Notes under the pieces: model-generated
The model's database searches: none
Told to the model about the DNA's origin: nothing
What the model saw: the letters and a program-made list of their open reading frames with translations, nothing else
Made by a program: the position numbers and the translations under genes
In this document: piece after piece, positions 1 through 11,674 of the stretch
Numbering within the stretch: position 1 is the first letter of the stretch
Layout of the letters: every line of letters starts with the position of its first letter
Origin: Clavulina sp. PMI_390
Taxonomy: Eukaryota; Basidiomycota; Agaricomycetes; Cantharellales; Hydnaceae
DNA: 64,000 nt
Assembly: GCA_015039315.1 (NCBI GenBank)
Contig: WIDE01000065.1
Coordinates: forward strand, 35,531 to 99,530
Direction of reading: 5' to 3'

Positions 1-792
1 ACGATGAAACGAAGTATTTGGCCGGAATTTCGCCTTGACTGGTTACAAAATATCGCTTGTAGCGACGCTTCGCCTTTTCAACTCGTTTCATAGGCTATCA
101 CGTGACGGCTGGAAATTCCGTCAGGAAGTGGGGCAGATCCTTTTCTCACTGCGCAATCAAGGTATGAGCTGCAACTATTTCCAATGGACTAATTGAGTAT
201 GCTTGCATTTTGTCTGTGCCTGGAGATCTCGAACGTCATCTCGTTATTGCCACAGAATCGACATCCACTCAGTACCCCAGTTGCCCCGGATTCCTCCTCA
301 ATTCGGCTGACACTCTCTGACAATTGAGCTATTCCCAAGCAAATGAATCAATTATAACTTGACAGGACACCTTACCACTGGGTCGTGATACTCTTGCAGA
401 ACTCTCTTTACCCACAAGCACGGAGCAGGGATCCAGAAACCCGGAAATCCCTCACCAAAAAGCACCAATGGATGCAATGCGAAAAATTCCGCCGCCGATC
501 GCGACGGGTCGGAGCTCGCATCCGTCGGCGTCGGAAAGTTGAAGGTCTCTGAGAAGAGTTGTCACATTTTGAATGGTAAAGATAAGGCTCAACAGTCCCA
601 ACGATTCGATGTGCGAGATCAATGCACAAGACACGATATGCAAAATAATTCATAGATACTGGGGTACATGCGAACCTCAGGCGACAACGTAACGGGGCAT
701 ATCTGGATAAGAAAACTACCCATGTCATCATAACTATCGTTGATCTCTCTAAGAGAACTATTTACTTCATCCGCTCCTGTATAGTGAACGGC
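1..792. other. Left-edge intergenic, no gene recognised
   Basis: No reading frame here looks protein-like on either strand beyond one short conserved patch at 494-535, which resembles 4322-4363 (see findings). A perfect TCACGTGA palindrome, an E-box-type site, lies at 98-105. The 3' end is the downstream flank of the minus-strand permease that ends at 793. Confidence 0.5.
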
Positions 793-3261
793 TCAGAGCA
801 TGTATCGATACCCGCTCCAAGCATCTCCTTTGTCCCTCTTTGCATCATCGATTGTCTCGTACGTACCACCAGTATAGCTCCTCGTGTCCACGTCCTTTTC
901 GCTCGAGTGTTCGGATAAGATGAGCTCGTCACGCAACCCAGCATCGCGAGCCTTGTTCTCGCGATCGAGGAGGAACATGAAGACGAGCGATGTAATGACG
1001 GTCATGGCCACATAGGCGAGAGCAATGCTGTGTCCCATATGATAGTTCGGGGCGTCCTTGGCACGGTACTAGGAAAAGGTGCAAGAGAAAAGTCGTAAGT
1101 ACGAAACGAGCACTTAGTTTTCGAGGGCGGACTCACAATGTTGCTGGCAACGGCACCATTGAGGTTAGCCTAAGAATAGAGCACGAGGGTAATGAGTCAA
1201 TGACGATCCTGATTTGTGTTTTGGGTGAACTCACGAATCTGTAAGAAATGAAAGAGTCAGTATCACAATATTAGCGAAGACGAGAGGGAATCTACGTACC
1301 CGCAGATCATGGCGAGGCAGACCGATCGCTTGTACGTCCCTTCGAAGTTGTTGCTCATCCAGGCACTAAGCATGGATCGGAAAAGCAGCAGGGCATTAGG
1401 TCCACATGCCTGAAGCGATTCATGATGAGAAACTTACACGCTATTCGCTATAAAATCGCCAAGGATGCGTAGGGGACGTTATAAGAGACGAGGCCAGTTT
1501 TGCAATGTTAGAACACCACACAGAGTGATTACATGGAGGGATACGCACGCATAAGCGGGCAAACTCCAATACCGGCGATGTAGGTACCGAGGTACTTCAC
1601 CTTGGGATTATGGGCGGTGAGCAGGATGATGTATCCAGTGATCCCAACGATGCCACATCCGCTGGAAGGTCCACAATTAGACAGAGCTCATGTGAACGAG
1701 AATGTACCAGTCAAGACTCACACATTCCACCATCCCCTTCGTCCAAGACGATCGGATAGGTATCCAACGGTAACAGCAGAGATGGAGCCAACACAGGCGC
1801 AGGCTGCTGCCATCAAGTTGGCCTGTGTGGCGCGGTAACCAAGCTCAACCACAATGGTGGGGAGGAAGAGAGCCAACGTGCTGACGGCGCATGTCCTAGA
1901 GATCAAAATGAACAGTTCGTCGTGGACCAGTCAGCAAATGATTGGAGTCCATCGGAGTAGAGATCACTTACCCTCCAGCTACGCAGAACACTATAGTCGA
2001 ACAACACATCACAGTGAAGTCATCAGAAAAGCTAGAAGATCGAGATGATGCGTGATGACGGAGACTTACTTCCAAGCCAGGTCTTCCAGTCCTTAACTGC
2101 AGCCCAAATGTGCTGTTTGCTAAACTCCTCGCCCCCGGCGCTGTATTGAGAATCTCTTTGCATCCTTTGAATTACCATTGCGCCTGCGAGCCAAAATAAA
2201 ACCTTTATGAATATAACGAGGTGCCCAAAAGAGCATGGGAGACGTACGTTCGTCCTCAGTCAAGAACTATGAGACATCGGCGGTCAGAGGAAGTACATGA
2301 TATGGGCGGATGAAATCTGGCACACCTTAGCTTCCGCTGGGAAGTTCTGCACCATCCAAAAGGATGCAAAGCCTACAACCACAGTTGCCATTCCGAGCAA
2401 GAGGAATAACCCTAGCACCCAGAGTCGAAATTCAGCTATAACATCGAATGGGGAGATAAGATGACCTCTCACATGACCACGTTGCCTTTCCACCAATACC
2501 ATCCATGTTAGAAATGGCCGCAGCGAGCAGACCTCCAAAAGCAACGGCACCACTGGCTGCGGACCAAAACAAAGCTCCTCGGAAGCCAAGCTCAGAGCGC
2601 CTGTACCAGCAGGAGAGGTAGTAGTTTACGCCAGGATAGACACCGGCTTCTATGACTCCCAAGCAGAATCGGACAGCTATTTAGGAGGTAACAAGGAAGA
2701 TATATGGAGTCAGAAGGACGAAGAAATGAAGGTATGTTGAATGTGAAGATTCGACGCACCAGTGAGTCCGCCTGCGTTATGGACGAGACCTTGACTAACA
2801 ACAACGACTCCCCAGATGCACATGGTGATACTGAGCCATATACGAGGGGACAGTTTTTTGAGCAACAGATTGTATGGGACCTGGGTGTACACAAAGTTGA
2901 GTTTCTGCTGAACGTCTCTTTACGAATAATGACATACCTCAAAGGCAGCATAAGGGAAGTAGAACACCGTCAATGCCCAGAGGTACTGGTTGTCTGTCAT
3001 ATGCAGATGCTTCTCTAGGCCGTAGGTCTTGGCATTCCCGATGCTAACTCGATCCAAAGAGGCGAGCAGAAAGAGGAGAGTGAGCCAAGGCATGAGGGTG
3101 AAGTCAATCTTGCGCAGTAGCTTTCGATCTGCTGCTGCACTCCATGATGATAAAGTGGAGACGGCAGACTCGGGGTCGTTGGGTGTGCCGCTAGGGTCGA
3201 TGTCGAGACCACCCTTCTCAGACACGGATTTGGTATCCTCGGCGACGAATTGGGAGGCCAT
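793..3261 (-). CDS. MFS permease, Dal5/allantoate-permease-like (MFS-1)
   Basis: This is a multi-exon plasma-membrane transporter of the anion:cation symporter branch of the MFS (Dal5, Tna1 and Vht1 type), which imports small organic anions, vitamins or ureides. The start is the ATG at 3261, giving a soluble N-terminus, then KIDFTLMPWLTLLFLLASLDRV as the first membrane segment with the family's DRVSIGNA motif. Later exons carry the EAGVYPGVNYYLSCWYRRSE loop after TM4, the G-rich helix near 2500-2580, and an N-F-P-A-E-A central loop. The last exon (793 to about 1060) encodes the final helix and the tail DAGLRDELILSEHSSEK. That tail is nearly identical in MFS-3 at 16972-19481, so the two are paralogues in opposite orientation. 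Substrate unknown. Internal exon edges were not all fixed. Confidence 0.85.
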
Positions 3262-3334
3262 AGCGAACAGGGAAGGGCGAGGGGGGAAGACCGAGACGAG
3301 ATTGCCTGATCCACCTCTGTAGTTTTCTCGAAGG

Positions 3335-3341
3335 TTATATA
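3335..3341 (-). promoter_or_regulatory. TATA box of MFS-1
   Basis: The minus strand reads TATATAA about 75 nt before the MFS-1 start codon. The position fits a fungal core promoter, and the other two permease genes in the window have a TATA-like site at a similar distance. Confidence 0.5.
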
Positions 3342-3906
3342 CGAGGCAAGGGGAGCAAATATGCGGACAAAGAGGGCAGAAAATCCAGGTTCAATTAAGC
3401 CAAGGCCGATCGCCAATTATTTGAGTTGCACTCATCGATATCGTGGGTGTGTACTTACGTTGGGTAAATGGGTCCATGTGACTATTGGTCAATCTCTAGT
3501 GCATTTGAGAATTGTCGGCCTGCTTTGAGAGACAGAACCCTTGCTTTGAATTGAATTGATGCGACAACTCCGTACGACAAACAGCGCGGCACTTCGGAAG
3601 GATGATGAGTTGACATCCAAATTAGGAGATGCCTTTCCACACAGGAGGCGAACGTAATCTAGACTAAAGCCGTCTCAGATCTTACCTTCCACGATAGAAA
3701 TTGTCACCGTGGATCTCCATAACTGTCGGGCAGGAGGTGAACGGAGTTGATTGTCACGAGAAGCGTTGCATCGACGGACTGGCGAGAATCCTCTTCGCTC
3801 AGCCTCTCAAAGGGGTCTCGGCAATAAGTCTCAATGGCACCGATGATGTGGGTCTGCCTAGGACGCCTGTGATAACGATTGGGAGATTACAATTTGGGGG
3901 AAATTA

Positions 3907-3918
3907 CGTCACGTGACG
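3907..3918. promoter_or_regulatory. 12-bp palindrome CGTCACGTGACG
   Basis: A perfect inverted repeat centred on CACGTG, flanked by CRE half-sites (CGTCA/TGACG). CACGTG is the core of bHLH (E-box) sites and TGACG of bZIP sites. It lies about 650 bp upstream of MFS-1 and 230 bp upstream of the possible small frame near 4140. Function is inferred from the motif only. Confidence 0.4.
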
Positions 3919-4736
3919 ATGGTGCATCTCACTTGTATGCTGTGAACAGCCAGATCGTTCGTTCTCATCGCACTTCTCAGATTCTTTTTTCTCGGAAGCA
4001 CTAGCGTGGTAGACACCATTTCGGCCGCGCTTGCCGCTCGATCAGAAAAGAACTATAACCCTCATCTTCCCCCATCTCCAGCTGGCCTTCTCCAAAAGGT
4101 TGAACCAGGACATTTTATGTGATATACTGCTCTCCTTTATCATGTCAATGAACCACAAACAAGCGCTACGAGCGATCGCCCCATACCCCACTTCTATGAA
4201 GCCCGAATACCTTTGGCGATGGATCTCGGCCCGAACGAGATTGGCCCCTCGAACTTTCTCAAGCGTTGCTCAACCAAAAGCAAGCTGGTGAGGACTCCTG
4301 CGTGCACAAACCGATTTTCCAGCCGATTGGGACGGACCGATGCTCGCGCCCGTCGGTGTCGGAGGGGCGTACTGAGTGCTGCGAGGAGATGCAGCTGTGG
4401 GACGAGTGCAGTTCCTCTCTGTAGGGACAGAGACTGCTCGGGTCAGGAGAGGGAAATTCATGAGGTCACAGGACATCGAAGAGCTCCCAGACACGTTCAG
4501 GCACCAAAGTCGAGGCTTAAGGCGGTACTTACGGACGGGCGGAGACAATACCAAGGCACCGCACGCATCAGGGGTTTGGCTCCACCATCAGAAAGAATGA
4601 CCTAATTGATTAAGCGAATGCGGATAACTGGTATAACGAACGAATCCTAATGTGTGGTACTAGTCTATCAAACTGTCTGATATCTGAAAGCTCACCCTCC
4701 TTCCTCCCGCCTGGGTATCATTTTGTTGGCTGTCAT

Positions 4737-7079
4737 CTACTTTTGATCGGAACGCTGCGAAGATGACTCGGTCGGCGGTGCCGCGGTGTCTGACCGCTTC
4801 TTGTCGCAGGACATGAGCACGAGCGAAGCGATAAGGGCGACACCGATGTAGGCGAGAGAGATGGCGTGGCCTGGTCGGTACCATGGGGCGTCGTTAGAAC
4901 GGTACTAAGGAATCGAGACACGACTTGTTAGTAACTCGAAGGAGCTTTTGAGAAAGATAGCGAGTGCTCACGAGATTGCTGGAGACTGCGCCGTTGATCG
5001 TGCCCTGAAAATCGACGCTGTCAGGTTACTGTTGCAGTACCTACTTATCAGTTGAATGAAACTTACGAATCTATGATCACAAAAGGTAGGTGAGTTAGGC
5101 TGTCTATTCTGGAACATGAGCAAGAGATGTTGACTTACCCAACAATGATGCCAATGGCAACTGAGCGCGTTGAGGGGTCAGGATAGAAGCTGCTCACCCA
5201 AGCCCTGAACGAATACAAACTGTTTCAGTCCCCACCTTTGATCAAAGGGCCAGGCCAGGCGAGAAACAACTCACAAAGTATTGGCTACCATTCACAACAC
5301 AGCACCAATAGATGATCACGATTCGGAATGATGCTCATTATTGGGAGGCTTTCAATGATTGTTAAATAACACATACCGATGAGAGGGAATGCACCACCAG
5401 CAACAAGGAAAGTACCGAAGTACGCCACTCCCCACTTCCGAGACCCGATGAGGACAGCATAGCCAACCATGGTGATAAGGCAGGAGATGCTATAATTACA
5501 CAGGTAGAAGGTGAGCTAATCGACGCATAGCACGCAAAAATTACAACGCTTACATGTTGAACAGTCCTCGCTTCCCAGTGCGATCGGCCAGAAGGCAGAT
5601 AATGCCAGCGGTAATCGCGCCGAGTGCGTTAGGGGGTGCGCCCAAGAGGCCAAATGGACCGGGAGTGGAAGTGTAGTTGAGCATGGTGATGACGCTCGGG
5701 ACGTAGTTGGTAAGGGCATATGCAGGGCACATACTATTCCACGAGAAAGAAAAAAAAGAAAGAAAAAGGATCAATATTCTTCGAGCGATTTGCATCGATC
5801 AACCAATGCCGAGTACGTACGCGCCGGCAAAGCAAAGGCCTAGAATGATGAGAATCGATCAATTGAGTGACCGCTGATTCAGACCCGGTGAAGAATGCTT
5901 ACTGCCAACGTAGGTCCTCCAGTCCTTGAAGGCCGCGGCGATAGGTGACTCCTCCTTGGTCGCAGGCTCAACCTCCTTCATGCGTGCCATCATGAGCACA
6001 CGTTCTTCCTCCTTGAAGAGCTGTATAATACCAAATGCACTTTATGTCAAGCACGAATATCACCGATATTGCAGAAGAACATACCGGTGCATTGGCGGGG
6101 GAGTCTTGAATAGCAATGAACGAAGCACCACCAGCACCGACAGTGATCAGGCCAGCAATGATGAAGATCCCTGAAAAGAAAACGTCCGAATTGAGATTTC
6201 AAGAAGCAGGGAAGTCTACCAGACCCGTGAGAAACTCACAGCACCATCCAGCCTTGCCACCAGCACCCCTCGCATCGGCGAAACCGGCGGCAAGCATACC
6301 ACCGAAGAGAGCGACCTCAAAGGTAGCAGAGCCAAACCAGACGGCGAGACGGAAGCCAAGCTCATTGGGCTTGTAGAAGCAAGAGAGGTAGTAGACAATG
6401 CCAGGGAAGAGACCAGCCTCCGTCACGCCGAGGAAGAAGCGAACGACTAGCCGTGGCGGAAATGCAATACACATGCATTGGGCGGCGGCCGGGCGATCAC
6501 GAGAGTGGAGCGTCGTCAAAAGTTAAATCAAAAAATGAGCCGTTGAATGAAATGAATAGAGTTTGCAATCGAATTGTGACTCACGTTGGAGACCAGCGTT
6601 ATTGTGCACGAAACCGTGCAGAAGCATGAGAATGCCAAAGAGGATAGTAATAGTGCTCAGCCAGACGCGAGGTCCCAAGCGCTGCATGATGAGATTGCCC
6701 GGGAGCTAGACGCTGATATCAGCCACAGGAGAGGTCCCACTGAAGAAGTATAGCTCACCGCGAATGCGCCGAACGAGAAAAAGAAGACGGTGATGCACCA
6801 GAGGAACTGGTTGTAAGTCATACCCAAGTCCGCAACCAAGTCATAACCGCTAGCAGCCTCAACACCCAAGCGGTCCAGAGATGAAGCAAAGTAGAGGAGA
6901 GCGAGCCAAGGGACAATGAACATGTCCATTTTCATGAGGAGCTTTGCCTCAGCTGCAGGTGTCCCCTTTGACAAGGTAGCGACGGTAGCCTCGAGGTCCT
7001 CATTCGAGCCATTCTCGTCGATGAGGTCTGCAGGCTTCTCGCCGATGGGCTTGTCCTTGATTGAGCCGCTAGTAGACAT
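4737..7079 (-). CDS. MFS permease, Dal5-like, divergent paralogue (MFS-2)
   Basis: A second permease of the same anion:cation symporter family. The start is the ATG at 7079 (MSTSGSIKDKPIGEK). The first membrane segment is KMDMFIVPWLALLYFASSLD. Next come an exon with NLIMQRLGPRVWLSTI, the TM4 loop FFLGVTEAGLFPGIVYYLSC, the glycine-rich helix after LGFRLAVWFGSATFEV, and the second half with YALTNYVPSVI and LLADRTGKRG. The last exon is GHAISLAYIGVALIASLV, then a short hydrophilic tail ending SQRSDQK with the TAG stop at 4737-4739. The frame is open through the exons I followed. It lacks the long acidic tail shared by MFS-1 and MFS-3, so it is the most divergent of the three. Substrate unknown. 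Confidence 0.85.
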
Positions 7080-9190
7080 GGTGTGCAGTGCGGAGGGGAA
7101 GTTTGAGGTAGGCTGCTCACTGATCCGAGTCCCAAGTGGGCTCTGGTCCTTATAAAGGCGACCAGTGAGAAGCTGGCCATTCCATAGCGGCCAGGGTCGT
7201 GAATGGAGAAGAACCGTGCCATTGGTTGAAAAGAATAATCAGTTCGTGCCGGGGACAGTTCGTGGATCTGGAATAGCCACGAGTCTCAACACAATCCAGG
7301 CACGATGGTGCTCAGAAAGGAAGAACGAGGATTCCCGTTGAGCTACGGTTGCCACTGTGTGGGGAGTTTGTGATCAGAAGAAAGGGTTGCCGCGAGCAGA
7401 ACAACTCTGGGGCCAGACAGAAGGTTCCAAGGTCGTCTCGACATCAATCCAATGAATACCAAGCTGTCATATTAGCATTTTGATCACAATTGATTGTTGA
7501 GGATAGCAAGTGTGGGAGCAGGCGCAATTCGGATGATTTCTTCTGAATCTCGAGACACTGGTTTCTCAGTCGAGATCTCCCCGGGGAGCCCCATATTCCA
7601 TAGATATAATTTTAAGGTTTCCAGAAGATTTGTGGAGTGGGTATTTTTTATACCCACGAAGGACTTGACCTGTCGTGTCAGCCAGTTGAGGCAGAGATAT
7701 GCAGGAAGACTTTTTCGTCCATGCGGTTCGGAAAGCTACACTCTCGCATAGGGAGGCGATTCCCAAGAAAGCGTGGCGTGTTTTACGTTGTCAACGGTGC
7801 CTTGAAGAGGAGATATCTGGTGCGCGCAGAACCCAGTGGAGCGGAGTGGAGTGGAGCTGGTTGTTGTGGGGAATGATTTGCAAATCACGTGTCGGCCACA
7901 CACAAACACAGAAGTTTTATTAATATTTCACAACGACCCTTCCTCCGTAGCTTCTACACGTATAATATTTTGACAATTGCCATTGCCACTGCCGCCTAGA
8001 CCGACGGGCGGAGCGAATAGGCTTTTTTCGGCTGTGAGGCAATCTTCCTAAATAGAAATAGGCCCCATAAATCTCCCTTTGTGTATTGACTCGAATTCAG
8101 TCCCCCATTCGATCAGACTCACATCTAGAATCTAGCTCTGCTCCCATCCCGCCAACCGCTGAACGAGAGTTTCTCCTATGTCATGGTATTGTCTCCCGTG
8201 TACCGTCGGCAACATGCCCCGCTTCGCAGAAATGGTGCCTTGATGACCCCAGACACACCCCGCCCGCCGCCAGTGTGGACCCTCGCAGTTACAGTTAGAC
8301 GGCCTAGTCCCAAGACAATCGCACAGTACGTACCAGAGCATCGATGATACGTTAGATAGTCGTCGATGCACGTTGGCCTGGTTCGTTAATCCGAAAATCC
8401 AATGTATTCGCTATCTCAATGGGTTTTTCGGGGAGCCCATCCCCATGAAGTGCTTCCCTCTTTTAATGTCTCATGCAGGCGGCTCAGCGATGCGGTTCAC
8501 GTCCTATCGCTTAAAATGGGAAAATTACGTGTATTCCGTGAGGAATTGTGGTCAAGTATCCAACTTGAGCCTATCAATATTGTGCCTTCACAACCGCACC
8601 AAACTTTCGGGATTGACAGTGGTGGCGAGCTCAAACGTGGGCCTCGGCTTCTTTTTCATGTAAAGCATGCTGAGGTGAAACACATCAATCAAAACGTCGT
8701 CGCTACTGGTCGAAAATCCTCAGAAATGTGGCGAATAATGATCGCAATACTTCGGCATTCAAAGCCACCAAAACGGTACGCGAGGTCTGATCAGCCCGAC
8801 TCATTCATCATATAAGAGGTGATTACAATTGAGGTTCCCGCATGTTGATCACTCGGGTGCCGATAACGTACCACATTCGCATATAGGCTCCGTCCCCACT
8901 CTTCTCTGAACCACTTTGAGAGAGCCAAAACGAAAGAATATTCGATTACACGGAGTATAGAGTGGGTACCTCCCCTTTACAGTTGTACACCATACTTCGT
9001 GTTCCCTTCGCGCATAAACGTGATGATATGCGTCCCCAAAAGGCGTTCAGAGAAACCAATCTCGCAATAGCAACTGTATCCCACCCCACCCAGCCCCACC
9101 AGGAATGACCAAAGAGATGAATGGATGAGTCAAACTGTCCGCACGTCCGGCACGAAAAGGAAAGAGACGAAAACGGGAGAATGAAACTCA
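7080..9190. other. Long intergenic region, no gene recognised
   Basis: About 2.1 kb between MFS-2 and the 3' end of the cyclopropane synthase gene. Several frames of 70-140 codons exist on both strands, but none has family-like composition, and none could be extended by plausible introns. A GGAGT-type purine-rich short repeat occurs around 7838-7860. Nothing else was seen. Confidence 0.5.
7151..7156 (-). promoter_or_regulatory. TATA box of MFS-2
   Basis: The minus strand carries a TTTATA/TATAAG-type element about 72 nt before the MFS-2 start, matching the spacing of the element in front of MFS-1. Confidence 0.45.
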
Positions 9191-11674
9191 CTAATAATAT
9201 AGCCACTTTCTTCTGAACACCTCCATGGCCTCCTTCCTCTTCTCCTCGTCTGCTACGCCCTCACCCATAATCTCGGGGTGCGCCTTTTCCAGCGCAGGAA
9301 CGATCTCCTGTTCGAATGCGTTCTCGAAGCGATCGCGCCATTCGCGCAGCGTGCGCGCGTAGTGGGGCCCAATGTTGCTCACAGAGTCGATCGTGAGCGC
9401 CCCTGAGGTGGCGTGCGTGAGCGAACTAATGAGGAGTGTGAGGGAGGGCAGGAAGCCGCCTGGGAAGACTGTATCCAGGCGAGAGGAATAGGGAGATCGT
9501 CAGAGCCAGCGGGTCTAACGAGATGTGGTGGAGTGGGTTGGAATTGACGACTTACTCTGCGATGGCGATGGGTGGGATACAATGCCATGTGGTGCAACGT
9601 GGTATGATTTAATATGTTGCGCAGCAATGCGACGCGATGCGCGATCAGTCAATGAAAACGTGGACAGATGAGTGAAGAAAAAGAGACGATCAGTCTCACT
9701 CCACAAACCCCTTACGCAATCAGGCAATCCAGGAGTATCTGGAAGTGAGGGGCAAGCACGCACCCATTTGCGAATGAAATCCGTCCCTCTTGAGTACTGT
9801 TCCAGTCCTAATTTGCAAAGGAGAAAAAAAGACAGGGAAATGGATTGAAGTGAGCCTAACAGCCTCCGCGCAACCCAATCGAAACACATTACTCGACTCA
9901 GGGATCGTGATAACCTGCACGACGCCCACAGCCCCCTCTGTCTTCAAGCACCTATCTACGACCCCCCAGAATACTTCCAACCACTCTCTACCCACCGCCT
10001 CAATCATCTCAATGCTGACAACACGATCAAACGCATGCTCCCAGTCCGGATGCACGCGCAAGATATCACGGTAGTCCATCTCGTGCACAGTGATGCGCGC
10101 AGAAACAGCTGGGCCCAGCGCAGCGATGCGCGCTCGGGCTAGCGATGCTTGCTGCGACGAAAGCGTGATGGTATCAATTTGCAGAGTTGGGTGCAGTTGG
10201 GCAGCGAGCATAGCGAGGGAACCCCAGCCAGTCCCAATCTCCAACAACCGCATGCCAGGGCGAATGTCCGCCTTGCGCAAGATATGCTCCAGCTTGCGCA
10301 TCTCGGCAGAGTACAACGCATCGGTCGTCATTGCGCGCGAGGGCGGGGCATTAGCATGCACGACTCGCATGCTCTGGGGTATTCTAGTACTTTCGTCTTC
10401 CTCGTCTATCCCCTTGTCCTTGCCAGCAGGACCAAGGTCTACCATACCATTAGTCGGAGGAACAGGCAGTTTGTTACCTTCCTCAAGGTCTTCGTCGAGC
10501 CGGTCGAATATGGCACACGAGTACGTCATGTCCTCGCTCAAGAACGCTGCAAACATCTCATTCGAGATATCATAGTGCGCTGAGATATTCTTCTTCGCCC
10601 CAGCGAGAGAATTGACGAAGCGCGTGGTAGAGAGCCATGAGAGCGGACGCGCAACGAGCGTTTCAGCAAGCGAGTGGGTCGTGCTTGCGAGAGCCAGCGA
10701 GGCCGCCGATGAAGATGAGGAAGATGAAGTGGAGGAAGAAGAGGAAGGCGAGAGTGCCTGCTTATTGAGGAGGAAGATTTTGAACGCGCTGAGCAAATCA
10801 GAGACGTCCACGTCGCCATACATGTACGCCTCGGAGAACCCGAGATCACTGTTCCACATGCCCGCATAGATTCATTATGGGAACAAAAGTGGCCCCATCG
10901 GCGTCGAGGTCGATGCGGTTGATGACGTGTTCAAACGCGCCAAAAACACGTGTGCGCGAAACGCGTGGGTTTTGACAGCGACGATGAAGGACACGCGATC
11001 GGGAAGATAATAAGGGACAAAGATAGGGAGGACCCGATGAGGTCATGATGTTCGTTGGAAGATCATCGTGTTCGAGACGAGGATCGAGGGCGGACCAGTG
11101 CAAATTGAATTGCAATCGAGCCAGTGCAATGGCGACAGCGACGACGACGCAAAGGTGATGGCAGTTGGGGAATGGGTGACGGGTGAAGTGATGGCGACAA
11201 GACCAGGGTAGACATTTGATGGGTCGTCAGAGAGAGGCAGATAGGACGAAGGTGAGACGATTCACGTACCTCATCGCGGCAAGCCGGAGCCAGAACGCGC
11301 CGTTGCGTACACGGAACTCGCAAACAGGCTCTCCTCGCGCACGAGCATCGTCTACCGAGGGCCTTCCAAGGGCGTAGCTATGCCCACTGGCGTTGCTTGA
11401 CGCAGACGGCAAAACAACGATGGCGAGGTGCCCAACTTCGATACGTTTGAGCAGCCTAAGGCACGCCGTGACCAAGTAGATTATTAGGACGAAGAGAAGC
11501 GAAAAATCAAGGCAAAGACACGTACGATATGACGGCGGTTTCAGCGAGTCGCGTTGCTGGCGTGAAGCCTACTGACAAGACGGTCTCGAAGCTCGTTGTG
11601 AGAGCCGTGTCGGCAAGAGCAGCGAGGGCCGTAGTAGACTGTGCTGCCACGCTCGATATCGTACGGAACACCAT
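9191..11674 (-). CDS. Cyclopropane-fatty-acyl-phospholipid synthase
   Basis: A SAM-dependent methyltransferase that adds a methylene bridge across the double bond of an unsaturated acyl chain in membrane phospholipids. My model is 11674-11526, 11455-11270, 10848-9893, 9807-9764, 9556 (one base) and 9468-9191, giving 537 aa in frame. The N-terminus has the family's FWLRLA..DLGFSEAYMYGD segment. A Ser-rich insert follows (about 10765-10690), then SAHYDISNEMFAAFLS and MTYSCAIF, the SAM motif LEIGTGWGSLA, HEMDYRD, and VVSIEMIEAVG, where the family's catalytic glutamate is expected. The C-terminal part reads RGTDFIRKW then FPGGFLPS and SNIGPHYARTLREW. The 421-nt intron at 11269-10849 is long for this locus. 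The one-base exon is needed to restore IFPGG (see findings); a less likely alternative uses a donor four bases further in. Confidence 0.88.

Larger units (their letters stand above)
3262..4736. other. Intergenic between MFS-1 and MFS-2; possible small relic gene
   Basis: Holds the MFS-1 promoter on its left and the MFS-2 downstream region on its right. A 12-bp perfect palindrome CGTCACGTGACG lies at 3907-3918. From about 4204 a plus-strand frame reads protein-like (GDGSRPERDWPLELSQ). If a candidate intron at about 4287-4321 is removed, it continues as ADWDGPMLAPVGVGGAY and stops near 4377. I could not find a convincing first exon, so I do not call it a gene. Confidence 0.35.

Noticed and set aside
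4213..4605. 130-codon Arg/Cys-rich plus-strand frame
   Set aside because: Composition is unlike a protein, and the conserved patch lies in another frame.
9379..9889. Two overlapping minus-strand frames in the CFA synthase 3' half
   Set aside because: They are intron read-through of the synthase gene; the exons are better defined by GT/AG and family motifs.
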